A DNA stretch of 64,000 nt, taken from NCBI RefSeq assembly GCF_015550595.1, contig NZ_JADNBB010000002.1:62001-126000 (forward strand), written 5' to 3'. Under the pieces are notes generated by a model. It saw only the letters and a program-made list of their open reading frames with translations, was not told the DNA's origin and made no database searches. Shown one piece after another: positions 27,203 to 34,255 of the stretch (its first letter is position 1; each line of letters begins with the position of its first letter). The position numbers were made by a program, and so were the translations under genes. Source of the stretch: Parabacteroides goldsteinii. Its GTDB lineage: Bacteria; Bacteroidota; Bacteroidia; Bacteroidales; Tannerellaceae.

Positions 27203-27666
27203 AAGGCATTGTATTACTCTGGTGTATGTTTCTCTTTTTTGGATGCGGAACAAAAAAGCAAAGCTACAGATCGGAAACGGTTAGTACAGCTGTCAGCAGT
27301 CAAAAGGATAGTACACATGTCACGGAATCTGTTCAGCGGACAATTACGGAGTTACTGGAGTATAAAGGAACCGGTATCATAACTATAACAGAGTTATCCA
27401 AGCCGGACAGTATCGGCAATCAATATATTGTAAAGACTACCCAGATGGATATCCATTCCGAACAAAAACGATCGGTGACAACAGAAGAGAATTGTGATAG
27501 GCAGGAAACAGATACATCTGTCAAAGTGAAGGATGAAGGTATAAAAGATGTCGTTACAGATGATGTGCTGATTGATCGGGAGGCTGTTTTACCTAATTGG
27601 GTATTTGGGCTGATTGTTATTCTGTTTGGTTGTTTGGGTTTATGGATAGTCAGGAATATTAAATAG
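27199..27666 (+). CDS. Putative u-spanin (outer membrane disruption protein)
   Basis: The 155-residue protein has a lipoprotein signal peptide with LFFGCG (lipidation Cys at residue 16), a hydrophilic, mostly strand-rich middle and a C-terminal transmembrane helix at about 131-151 (PNWVFGLIVILFGCLGLWIV). A lipoprotein with a C-terminal membrane anchor linking both membranes is the architecture of one-piece spanins such as T1 gp11. Its gene follows holin and endolysin directly, as lysis cassettes do. Inference is from topology rather than from similarity. Confidence 0.65.
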   Translation: MKGIVLLWCMFLFFGCGTKKQSYRSETVSTAVSSQKDSTHVTESVQRTITELLEYKGTGIITITELSKPDSIGNQYIVKTTQMDIHSEQKRSVTTEENCDRQETDTSVKVKDEGIKDVVTDDVLIDREAVLPNWVFGLIVILFGCLGLWIVRNIK

Positions 27667-27705
27667 AACTTTTTCTCATAGTAATAGTTTAGTTAGTAAT
27701 GTAGG

Positions 27706-27745
27706 CCGCTTTGCCTGAGATAGGTAGAGCGGTTTTGATTTTTTG
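27706..27745 (+). terminator. Terminator ending the capsid/lysis operon
   Basis: CCGCTTTGCCT (27706-27716) pairs with AGGTAGAGCGG (27722-27732) through two G-U wobbles with a 5-base loop, and is followed by TTTTGATTTTTTG. It isolates the next accessory operon from late transcription. Confidence 0.7.
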
Positions 27746-27779
27746 TGATGAAATTCTTATTTAAAAATTATATTACTAT

Positions 27780-27787
27780 TATATTTG
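27780..27787 (+). promoter_or_regulatory. Bacteroidetes -7 box for the accessory operon
   Basis: TATATTTG matches TAnnTTTG and lies 17 bases before the ATG at 27805. A typical -33 TTG is not evident. It is directly downstream of the lysis-operon terminator, so the three genes that follow would be expressed from the lysogen independently of phage late genes. Confidence 0.5.
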
Positions 27788-27804
27788 CAAAAAAAAGAAT
27801 TACT

Positions 27805-28443
27805 ATGACGCGGAATGTGATTTCAACAGCTTTTGTTGGTGTTTTTAAGAATTTGCACAATAATATTCCTGTTTTGGATAATAAGTTTTGTAAGGATCTT
27901 TTTGGTAATCCTTACGATACAAATTGTGGTATAGGACCTGAGGGCTTTTTTATTGGAATGAATAAACCTGTTCCAAGGGTTGTGATCTCTCCTCAAAAAA
28001 TAGTATTTGTTATGTCTAAATTAGATGACGTTTTTAATACAGTAGAAAAAGTTCAAGAGGAAATAATGAGAGTTACTGATAATTCTTTTGATTTTGCATT
28101 GTCTTCGTATGGGTTAAATTATGAATATGAGTTTTTAGAACTAGAAAAACCAGCCCCAATTTGGTTAGGTTGTAAATTTGCTAGTTCGATAAATAATGTT
28201 GCAGAATCGGATAATTTGGTATCGTGTACAGGTATTGGTCTACAGTTTGTATTAGATGAAAGTAATGCCATTGCTGTAGATATTCAACCAAGAAATGGGG
28301 TCATTGATGGATTGTTTATGTCTGTTAATCATCATCATGATGTAAAAATGGAATCTTTACCTTCGAAACAAATTTTGGAACAGGCATTTGATGAATCTCA
28401 AAAAATGGTGGAAAATAAGGTTGTAAATACAATATTGAACTAA
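27805..28443 (+). CDS. Accessory operon gene 1, unknown, 212 aa
   Basis: The frame is open from 27745, but the ATG at 27805 comes after the promoter box and is preferred. The protein is mixed beta/alpha: VGVFKNLHNNIPVLD near residue 10, PRVVISPQKIVFVMSKLDDVFNTVEKVQEEI in the middle, YGLNYEYEFLEL, and a late NHHHD (possible metal ligands). The 60 bases 28021-28080 contain 17 G+C, against 32 in 6481-6540 of the terminase gene. No family is recognised with confidence. It is the first of three closely spaced genes in a typical moron site. Confidence 0.6.
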   Translation: MTRNVISTAFVGVFKNLHNNIPVLDNKFCKDLFGNPYDTNCGIGPEGFFIGMNKPVPRVVISPQKIVFVMSKLDDVFNTVEKVQEEIMRVTDNSFDFALSSYGLNYEYEFLELEKPAPIWLGCKFASSINNVAESDNLVSCTGIGLQFVLDESNAIAVDIQPRNGVIDGLFMSVNHHHDVKMESLPSKQILEQAFDESQKMVENKVVNTILN

Positions 28444-28448
28444 GTGCT

Positions 28449-28781
28449 ATGAATTTAAAAGTGTCAACAAATAATCAATCGGAAGCTTTTTCCATGCAAA
28501 AAATAACTTCACAGAGTGCATCTGTGGTAGTTTTTGCAGCGTTATTATCTTCTTCTCAGTTGAATGTTAATCAATTGTATGAAAGACAAAGCCCCAACAT
28601 GTTTTATCCTTCATATCAAACGGGAAATCATATAAGTAATATTTCTAATTTAAAAAATGGGAATACTATAATTTCTAAAAGAGATTTTAGAGAGCGATAT
28701 TCAAAAATTTCAAAGTCAAAGTGGTTTGTTCAAGCTTATGAAGGGCAGAGTCTGGGCGATGTTATAAAAGTTGAAGAATAG
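28449..28781 (+). CDS. Accessory operon gene 2, unknown, 110 aa
   Basis: It starts 5 bases after gene 1. The protein has a polar N-terminus, a weak hydrophobic stretch at about 25-35 (SVVVFAALLSS), and a basic C-terminal helix (RDFRERYSKISKSKW) before GQSLGDVIKVEE. The build, a small basic protein between two larger ones, fits an antitoxin- or adaptor-like role, but this is speculation. It is AT-rich like its neighbours. Confidence 0.5.
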   Translation: MNLKVSTNNQSEAFSMQKITSQSASVVVFAALLSSSQLNVNQLYERQSPNMFYPSYQTGNHISNISNLKNGNTIISKRDFRERYSKISKSKWFVQAYEGQSLGDVIKVEE

Positions 28782-28782
28782 T

Positions 28783-29334
28783 ATGTCTTGGTTGAAAAAT
28801 CCAGAAAAAGAGATTACTCAAGGTTCTATCATTGATGGAATAGAATGGGGGATGGGGGATGATCCATTAAGTATTGTTCTTTCTAATCCTTGTGATTTAG
28901 AACATGGGAAAGCCAGTTTTTTAATAGTTGCAGCATTATTGCCTGCTAATGAAACAATATCTATGTCTAAAGAATTTTTGAGTAGAATTAATGATGTGGA
29001 AAGTTTTGAGTTACCTAGAAAAAGATGGACTTCATTGTCTAATTATTTGTTGGATATTATTCATAATAAGGTAATAATTCGTTATTTTTTTATTGATCCT
29101 TCTGATGTAATAGACTCTCCATCTTTGCTGGTTGATTTTCAATTAGTTAGATCTGTCCCGATATCTAGAAAGAAAGACTTAAAATATATAGCACAATTAC
29201 CAGATCCTTTTAAAGAGCAAATGATTATGCATTTTGCGGCATATACTTCAAGAATTGCAGTTAATAGGGTTGATAATTTTAGAGAGTCTCAGTTGATATT
29301 GGAATTAGCTAAACCGTATAAATCATCGGTATAG
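28783..29334 (+). CDS. Accessory operon gene 3, unknown, 183 aa
   Basis: It starts at the ATG at 28783, 1 base after gene 2 stops; an ATG at 28771 would overlap gene 2. The protein begins MSWLKNPEKEITQGSIID, then LSIVLSNPCDLEHGKASFLIVAALLP, a strand pair around a conserved-looking S-N-P-C-D-L-E-H (Cys, Asp and His possibly metal- or substrate-binding), and a C-terminal helical part (PFKEQMIMHFAAYTSRIAV). I have a faint memory of CD(L/I)E-type proteins near mobile elements but cannot name the family. A terminator-like hairpin follows. Confidence 0.55.
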   Translation: MSWLKNPEKEITQGSIIDGIEWGMGDDPLSIVLSNPCDLEHGKASFLIVAALLPANETISMSKEFLSRINDVESFELPRKRWTSLSNYLLDIIHNKVIIRYFFIDPSDVIDSPSLLVDFQLVRSVPISRKKDLKYIAQLPDPFKEQMIMHFAAYTSRIAVNRVDNFRESQLILELAKPYKSSV

Positions 29335-29423
29335 TTGAAAAGTTTCAAAATTTTTACGGGCTGGATGTTTTTTCTAAACTCAAATACGCTTTTGATTACA
29401 CAATTGTATTTAGTCTGGCGGGT

Positions 29424-29450
29424 CCGGTAGTTAATTTCTATCGGGCTTTC
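29424..29450 (+). terminator. Weak terminator after the accessory operon
   Basis: CCGGTAG and CTATCGG form a 7-bp stem (one G-U) around a 7-base loop and precede CTTTCTTTATT. It stands between the accessory operon and the converging integrase gene. The 117 bases 29335-29451 hold nothing else recognisable. Confidence 0.5.
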
Positions 29451-29451
29451 T

Positions 29452-30768
29452 TTATTCTCCTTTAAAAAAGGAATTGTCTGCTATCCGTCTGGCATTTTCT
29501 TCAATGGACACTTTTAAGTATTTGATTGTAGTCTCAATTTTAGAATGTCCTAATAAATCCTTTATAACAAAGATGTCTGCTCCGGAAAAGTATAAGTTAG
29601 TAGCAAATGATCTACGTGCCGTATGTGTAGATATACATTCGTTCTTATTATATGTATATGTATTGATAACTCCACCTTCAGTTTTAGAAATTTTCACTTC
29701 ATCTGTTATACCGGCAATTAAGCCAAGTTCTTTAATATGGTCGTTCAATCTTTGATCTGACATCTTAATACTCATGATATTTGTTTTATTCAATAGGGTC
29801 CGGAAGTTTTTATGTATTGGTATAGAAACAATTTTATTTGTTTTTTGGGTGCGTATTTTAATGAGTTCTTTATCTATGTTGAAGTCTTCAATGCGTGAAT
29901 AGTCTGATATCCGGAGACCGGTATAGCAACCAACTAGAAATATAAGGCGGGCATTGTTCAACGCTTTTACTTTTCGGGTGATACCGGATGGTCGAACATT
30001 TTTAAAGAAAGTTTGAACCGTCTCGGCTGTAATATTTAGATCAAAAATCTTTTGGACCTCTTTCTTCGTAAGGTATATCGAATCAGTTTCCTCCTTTTCT
30101 TTTTTGAACCTTTTATCTATATAAGCTGTGTTGTTATGTAGTTCTCCGGCAGATTCATTCATGAATTTGGTTATCATCTTGAACAGTCCTCCTATATAGT
30201 TTTTGGAATAATGGCGTTGTTGGTCTTTTATGGTATATGTCTTTGTGAGCATATGTGTACGGAACCCATTATAGAAGTCCATGTTTATGTTAGAGAAACG
30301 AAGTTTGTAACCTGTTTCTTGTTCGTATGCGACAAGATGATTGAGTAAATTTTGATAGTTCCTATATGTACCAGTCGTTTTATCGCATGTCTGGATATAG
30401 TTCGATATATAATTAGTTAAAAGAGAGTCATCTTTTACTACACCTCCGGCTCCCTCATTTATTTGTGCAATTTTGCTATCAACGGCCTTTTTGAATGATT
30501 GCTGGGTTGGAGTAATCAGTTCCTTGTCAAATTCGATAAATACTGAATCTATGATATTGATATATTTTTTTATCTGTTCGTTTTTTAGAAAGCCATCAGG
30601 ATACTTTTTGCCTTCGCGACACCAGCGTTGGCTATCGATCCAGTGTTCGGTCCGAATAGATATACCTGGAGTGTAACGATATCTTTCTCCATTTTTTCTA
30701 ATGATAAACTGTATAGATGTTGTTTCTTTACTTTTGTCAACAAGGAACGGATTTATCTTATTTGCCAT
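29452..30768 (-). CDS. Prophage tyrosine integrase
   Basis: The 438-residue protein has an N-terminal arm-binding region, a SAM-like core-binding domain at about 115-220, and the catalytic domain with R286 (YTGLRISD), H382-xx-R385 (HTARRS), H408 (LLGHSKIETT) and the nucleophile Y417 (IKYLK). These are the R-H-R-H-Y residues of phage integrases that cut and join at att sites. This build is usual for Bacteroidetes phages and mobile elements. It lies at the prophage's right edge, reading inwards, 120 bases from the putative attR. No excisionase gene is visible beside it. Confidence 0.95.
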   Translation of the reverse strand: MANKINPFLVDKSKETTSIQFIIRKNGERYRYTPGISIRTEHWIDSQRWCREGKKYPDGFLKNEQIKKYINIIDSVFIEFDKELITPTQQSFKKAVDSKIAQINEGAGGVVKDDSLLTNYISNYIQTCDKTTGTYRNYQNLLNHLVAYEQETGYKLRFSNINMDFYNGFRTHMLTKTYTIKDQQRHYSKNYIGGLFKMITKFMNESAGELHNNTAYIDKRFKKEKEETDSIYLTKKEVQKIFDLNITAETVQTFFKNVRPSGITRKVKALNNARLIFLVGCYTGLRISDYSRIEDFNIDKELIKIRTQKTNKIVSIPIHKNFRTLLNKTNIMSIKMSDQRLNDHIKELGLIAGITDEVKISKTEGGVINTYTYNKNECISTHTARRSFATNLYFSGADIFVIKDLLGHSKIETTIKYLKVSIEENARRIADNSFFKGE

Positions 30769-30789
30769 TTGGAACGAATTTTGGAACGA
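30768..30789. repeat. Tandem direct repeat at the integrase start
   Basis: TTTGGAACGA occurs at 30768-30777 and again at 30780-30789, a 12-base period, overlapping the integrase start codon (30766-30768 complement). Such repeats beside int can be integrase arm sites, an Xis site or an operator, but this could also be the remains of translated sequence. Confidence 0.55.
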
Positions 30790-30887
30790 TTTGTGTAAAT
30801 GTTGTGAATGCGAATATAGTCAAAAAATAGTAATGCCTGAAAAAAGTGATAATGCATGTGTTTAATTTAATGATAAACAAATGCTTT

Positions 30888-30904
30888 AATCCCTCCCGGG
30901 TCAC
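30888..30904 (+). other. Putative attR: 3' end of a tRNA gene
   Basis: AATCCCTCCCGGGTCAC reads like the T-loop end, T-stem 3' strand and acceptor 3' strand of a tRNA (CCGGGTC acceptor plus A discriminator), without the rest of the tRNA. It is followed 10 bases later by a strong terminator. This is the classic arrangement where a phage inserted into the 3' end of a tRNA gene, leaving a short duplicate at one junction. The intact gene would be at attL, outside the window. Confidence 0.55.
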
Positions 30905-30914
30905 GGTTGCAATC

Positions 30915-30950
30915 ATAAAGGCGACACCCTGTAAAGGATGTCGCCTTTAT
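30915..30950. terminator. Strong terminator at the right prophage junction
   Basis: ATAAAGGCGACA and TGTCGCCTTTAT form a perfect 12-bp stem with a 12-base loop. It probably terminated the tRNA gene disrupted or duplicated by integration, and it now separates the integrase from host genes. Confidence 0.7.
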
Positions 30951-30974
30951 GTTTCCGTACTTATCCTTAGCCTA

Positions 30975-31376
30975 TCAACATTTGATGGATAATGAACCTA
31001 TTTTGTTACTGATATCGCGTAACGCAAAGTTTAGTATGTCAATTTCTTCCGGGCTAAGTGAATACACTTGTCCTCTAATAGAATTACCATTAATGCGCTG
31101 ATATAGCCAAGCACGGCTTTTACCAAAATATTTTTTGGCAATGTAAGAGAGGGAAACAACTTCGGAAATGTCTTTTAGCTGTTCTTTTATCGTGAGCGCT
31201 TTGCCAATGTCAGCTATTTCCGACTTGATATCGGCAAGTTCTTCTATCAGATGTTTGCGGATGGCCTCTTTATCTTCCGGTGAAGTGTAGTGGGCTTTCA
31301 TTTCATCCATGAATAAATCTAACTCCTTTCCGGTAAGGCTATCCATTTTTTTCAAGTCTTCTTTTAAAGTTCTCAT
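30975..31376 (-). CDS. DUF5053-like protein
   Basis: The 133-residue helical protein carries LTGKELDLFMDEMKAHYTSPEDKEAI near the start and LSYIAKKYFGKSRAWLYQRING in the middle, a putative DNA-binding HTH, and ends SNKIGSL. These match Bacteroidales DUF5053 proteins, small proteins of unknown role that occur on integrative elements. It is co-oriented with the 60-residue gene upstream. Being just outside the prophage, it may belong to an older mobile element at the same tRNA site. Confidence 0.7.
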   Translation of the reverse strand: MRTLKEDLKKMDSLTGKELDLFMDEMKAHYTSPEDKEAIRKHLIEELADIKSEIADIGKALTIKEQLKDISEVVSLSYIAKKYFGKSRAWLYQRINGNSIRGQVYSLSPEEIDILNFALRDISNKIGSLSIKC

Positions 31377-31414
31377 ATTACATAGGTTTAAATCCCCTCC
31401 GGGGAAGGGAAGTA

Positions 31415-31597
31415 TTACTTTTTCTTTTTTAATTCTTCAATTCGATTTTTTAATTTTGAAATCTCATCTAGCATTTTGTCAGTTTCGATTTCATCTGTAT
31501 GAGGATCGATTTCAAGTACAGTGACTTTTCGTTTCCAGGAATATATACGGGCTTCAACTTGAGCAATCTTAAATTCCAGTTTTTGAATATCATCCAT
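31415..31597 (-). CDS. Small coiled-coil protein, 60 aa
   Basis: The protein is a single charged helix predicted from its heptad-like pattern (LEFKIAQVEARIYSWKRKV... and LDEISKLKNRIEELKKKK). It precedes DUF5053 by 38 bases in the same direction and is the first gene after a good promoter at 31639-31669. No function can be assigned; it may interact with the DUF5053 protein. Confidence 0.6.
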   Translation of the reverse strand: MDDIQKLEFKIAQVEARIYSWKRKVTVLEIDPHTDEIETDKMLDEISKLKNRIEELKKKK

Positions 31598-31638
31598 CTT
31601 AGTTTGGTTAACATTAATACTCGTGTTATCTGATAATG

Positions 31639-31669
31639 CAAATATACATAATCATTTGGTTATGTGCAA
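31639..31669 (-). promoter_or_regulatory. Bacteroidetes promoter with -33 and -7 boxes
   Basis: On the minus strand TTG (31667-31669) lies 20 bases upstream of TATATTTG (31639-31646), matching the Bacteroidetes primary sigma factor consensus TTTG-N19-TAnnTTTG well. It drives the 60-residue and DUF5053 genes. Confidence 0.65.
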
Positions 31670-31672
31670 GGG

Positions 31673-31825
31673 TTAATCCAAATAATTAAACAGATATATT
31701 ACTTTATCAAAAGTTTCCAATTGATGATTCAGTATGTCCGGATTATCTTGATACATTTTGATACTCTTAATCAATAACGGTGTTAGTTTAATTCCTTCGA
31801 CAGTCGTAATAGAGCTCCTTTCTTT
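31673..31825 (-). pseudogene. Orphan C-terminal gene fragment
   Basis: A 50-codon open stretch, ending in TAA (31673-31675), reads like the end of a real protein: GIKLTPLLIKSIKMYQDNP and ETFDKVIYLFNYLD. It has no suitable upstream start because a stop precedes it at 31826-31828. It is probably the remains of a gene truncated by past mobile-element insertion or deletion. A functional short peptide started from the internal Met is possible but less likely. Confidence 0.35.
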
Positions 31826-32038
31826 TTAATTGTAGTAACGAGTATCCTACTTCGGAGATTTGATACGGTTAATGAATTTGATTTCATACGATAATGTAAA
31901 ACAAAGGCATCTTTGAATTAGGAGCCAATAGCTTTGTAGTTAGAAAGCTATTAGGTTACAAGGTGTGGAAGCAATGAACATTTCTTTACTTCTTTTGTTT
32001 TATATATAGTTATTAATCTTATGTAAAAACTAGATAAT
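31826..32038. other. Non-coding stretch upstream of doxX
   Basis: With the fragment before it, 31598-32038 forms a 441-base interval without an intact gene. I see AT-rich sequence, two imperfect short repeats of AGCTAT/AAGCTATTAGG type at 31930-31955 and no tRNA. Nothing further can be supported. Confidence 0.4.
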
Positions 32039-32479
32039 ATGTTGGCGATATACAGATTTTTATTCCCGTCTAAACCGAATGGAACAGCTATTTCACTGTT
32101 GTTATTGGCGTTACGTATTCTTTTCGGGGGATTGTTGTTAACTCATGGTATCCAGAAGTGGACTAATTTTTCGGAAATGTCAGCCGTATTCCCTGATCCG
32201 CTGGGAGTTGGTAGTCAGGTTTCACTCGGACTTGCTATATTTGGGGAACTGGCTTGTTCGATAGGTTTTATCTTCGGTGCCTTATATCGGTTGGCTATGA
32301 TACCGATGATCTTTACCATGTGTATGGCATTTTTCGTTATTCACGGAAATGATGCTTTTGCGGTAAAAGAACTTGCCTTTATTTATTTGGTCGTATTTAT
32401 ACTAATGTATATAACCGGGCCGGGTAAGTTCTCAATAGACAGGTTTATCTCTGTGCCGTTGTCGAAAAAGAAAAGATGA
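32039..32479 (+). CDS. DoxX family membrane protein
   Basis: The 146-residue protein has four hydrophobic segments at about 20-38, 62-82, 84-103 and 108-126, with LRILFGGLLLTHGIQKW in the first, the DoxX-family signature of a LRxxxGxxxxxHGxxK motif. DoxX-like proteins are quinone- or thiol-associated small membrane proteins of uncertain role. The gene stands alone, followed by a bidirectional terminator. Confidence 0.85.
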   Translation: MLAIYRFLFPSKPNGTAISLLLLALRILFGGLLLTHGIQKWTNFSEMSAVFPDPLGVGSQVSLGLAIFGELACSIGFIFGALYRLAMIPMIFTMCMAFFVIHGNDAFAVKELAFIYLVVFILMYITGPGKFSIDRFISVPLSKKKR

Positions 32480-32499
32480 TTATGAAGTAATATAATAAA

Positions 32500-32533
32500 A
32501 AAAGTCCGTTAATCATTCGACTAACGGACTTTT
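32500..32533. terminator. Bidirectional terminator doxX / tRNA-Val
   Basis: AAAAGTCCGTTA and TAACGGACTTTT form a perfect 12-bp stem with a 10-base loop, with A-run on one side and T-run on the other. It serves doxX on the plus strand and tRNA-Val on the minus strand. Confidence 0.8.
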
Positions 32534-32540
32534 CTTTTAG

Positions 32541-32615
32541 TGGGCGTTGACGGATTCGAACCGCCGACCCTCTGCTTGTAAGGCAGATGCTCTGAACCAG
32601 CTGAGCTAAACGCCC
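32541..32615 (-). tRNA. tRNA-Val (anticodon TAC)
   Basis: The 75 bases on the minus strand form a cloverleaf: acceptor GGGCGTT/AACGCCC with discriminator A, anticodon stem TCTGC/GCAGA around CTTACAA (anticodon TAC) and T arm GGCGG/CCGTC around TTCGAAT. CCA is not encoded. This is the chromosomal counterpart, decoding GUA/GUG, to the GUC-reading prophage tRNA at 1097. Confidence 0.95.
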
Positions 32616-32754
32616 TTTCATTACTTCAGTAAGTTTTGTACGCCTTATCTCTCTAAAGCGCTGCAAAGATACGGCTTTTTTTATTACCTCCAAATCTTTC
32701 GGCAAAAAAATAGAAAAAAAGTTCATTACTGCCCTTTAGTCTGAAGAAATATAG

Positions 32755-32762
32755 TAACTTTG
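32755..32762 (+). promoter_or_regulatory. Bacteroidetes -7 box for purB
   Basis: TAACTTTG matches TAnnTTTG, 85 bases before the purB start. A CTTTAG at about 20 bases upstream is a weak -33. The leader is long for this group. Confidence 0.4.
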
Positions 32763-32846
32763 CATTCTATATTATTAATGTACATGAAGTAATCGATATC
32801 GTTGGCATATCGCCCGAACACTCAGGGTTATAGGTGTATAAACTAA

Positions 32847-34196
32847 ATGAATATGATATTTTCGACACTAACTGCCATATCTCCCGTTGATGGGCGATAT
32901 AGAAATAAAGCCGAAAACCTGGCGGCTTACTTCTCAGAGTATGCACTTATCAAGTATAGAGTGCAGGTAGAGATAGAGTATTTTATTACTCTTGCTGAGT
33001 TCCTTCCACAGTTGAATAGCCTTGCTACAGTGGAAAACAAGGAAGCATTGCGTAAAATTTACCAGGAATTTTCTGTAGAAGATGCAACACGTATCAAGGA
33101 GATCGAGAGTGTAACCAACCATGACGTAAAAGCTGTAGAATATTTTATCAAAGAAAAATTCGACCTGCTGGGTTTACAGGATTATAAAGAATTCATCCAT
33201 TTCGGATTGACGTCACAGGATATTAATAATACCTCTGTGCCTTTGTCTATCAAAGATGCGTTGAATGAAGTTTATTATCCGGGTATACAGGAAGTGATAG
33301 ACATATTGAAGAAGTATGCCGAAGATTGGAGTAACGTTTCTATGCTGGCCAAGACACACGGACAACCGGCTTCTCCTACTCGTTTGGGAAAAGAGATTAT
33401 GGTGTTTGTTTATCGTCTGGAACAGCAGGTGACTTTGTTGAAATCTATTCCTGTATCTGCTAAGTTCGGCGGTGCAACCGGAAACTTTAATGCACACCAT
33501 GTGGCGTATCCGTCGTACGACTGGAGAGCTTTCGGTAATAATTTTGTGAATGAAGTGCTGGGACTGAGCCGTGAGGAATGGACTACACAGATTTCGAACT
33601 ATGATAATCTGGCAGCTATTTTCGACGGTCTGAAGCGTGTGAACACGATACTGATCGACCTGAACCGCGACTTCTGGCAGTATATCTCTATGGAGTATTT
33701 CAAACAGAAGATCAAGGCCGGAGAAGTCGGTTCGTCTGCAATGCCTCATAAGGTGAACCCCATTGATTTTGAAAATGCGGAAGGTAACCTGGGGATGGCA
33801 AATGCAATACTGGAACACTTAGCTACTAAATTGCCTATTTCTCGTTTGCAGCGGGATTTAACAGACTCTACCGTATTGCGTAACGTCGGTGTACCTTTGG
33901 CTCATATCGAGATCGCATTCAAAAGCTTAACAAAAGGGCTGGGTAAACTGTTATTAAATGAGAGCGCCTTGTATCGGGATTTAGATCATTGCTGGGCGGT
34001 AGTTGCGGAAGGTATCCAGACGATATTACGTCGCGAAGGATATCCGAAACCTTACGAAGCCTTGAAAGCCTTAACCCGTACAAATGAAGGGATCACTGAA
34101 AAATCAATCAGTGACTTTATTGAAACGCTGCAGGTTAGTGATGCAGTAAAAGCTGAATTAAAGGCGATTACGCCGCATAATTATACAGGTATTTAG
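32847..34196 (+). CDS. purB: Adenylosuccinate lyase
   Basis: The 449-residue protein begins (after MNMIF) with STLTAISPVDGRYRNK, which is the E. coli-type PurB start, and carries the family signature SSAMPHKVNPIDFENAEGN near residue 295 with the catalytic serine loop. PurB cleaves SAICAR and adenylosuccinate, releasing fumarate, in de novo IMP and in AMP synthesis. The start could be the ATG at 32847 or 32853; both fit. The single gene is followed after 59 bases by the RluB gene. Confidence 0.95.
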   Translation: MNMIFSTLTAISPVDGRYRNKAENLAAYFSEYALIKYRVQVEIEYFITLAEFLPQLNSLATVENKEALRKIYQEFSVEDATRIKEIESVTNHDVKAVEYFIKEKFDLLGLQDYKEFIHFGLTSQDINNTSVPLSIKDALNEVYYPGIQEVIDILKKYAEDWSNVSMLAKTHGQPASPTRLGKEIMVFVYRLEQQVTLLKSIPVSAKFGGATGNFNAHHVAYPSYDWRAFGNNFVNEVLGLSREEWTTQISNYDNLAAIFDGLKRVNTILIDLNRDFWQYISMEYFKQKIKAGEVGSSAMPHKVNPIDFENAEGNLGMANAILEHLATKLPISRLQRDLTDSTVLRNVGVPLAHIEIAFKSLTKGLGKLLLNESALYRDLDHCWAVVAEGIQTILRREGYPKPYEALKALTRTNEGITEKSISDFIETLQVSDAVKAELKAITPHNYTGI

Positions 34197-34255
34197 TGTG
34201 AGAATCAACGTAGCCGTGAGGTTACCAATTAATTAATTATTATTAATTTACAACA

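Noticed and set aside
1-30904. Mu-like transposable prophage
   Set aside because: No MuA/MuB transposase is seen, a complete tyrosine integrase is present, and the right junction looks like a tRNA att site.
33213-33818. 201-codon minus-strand frame inside purB
   Set aside because: It lies wholly within a clear purB gene and has no recognisable domain.
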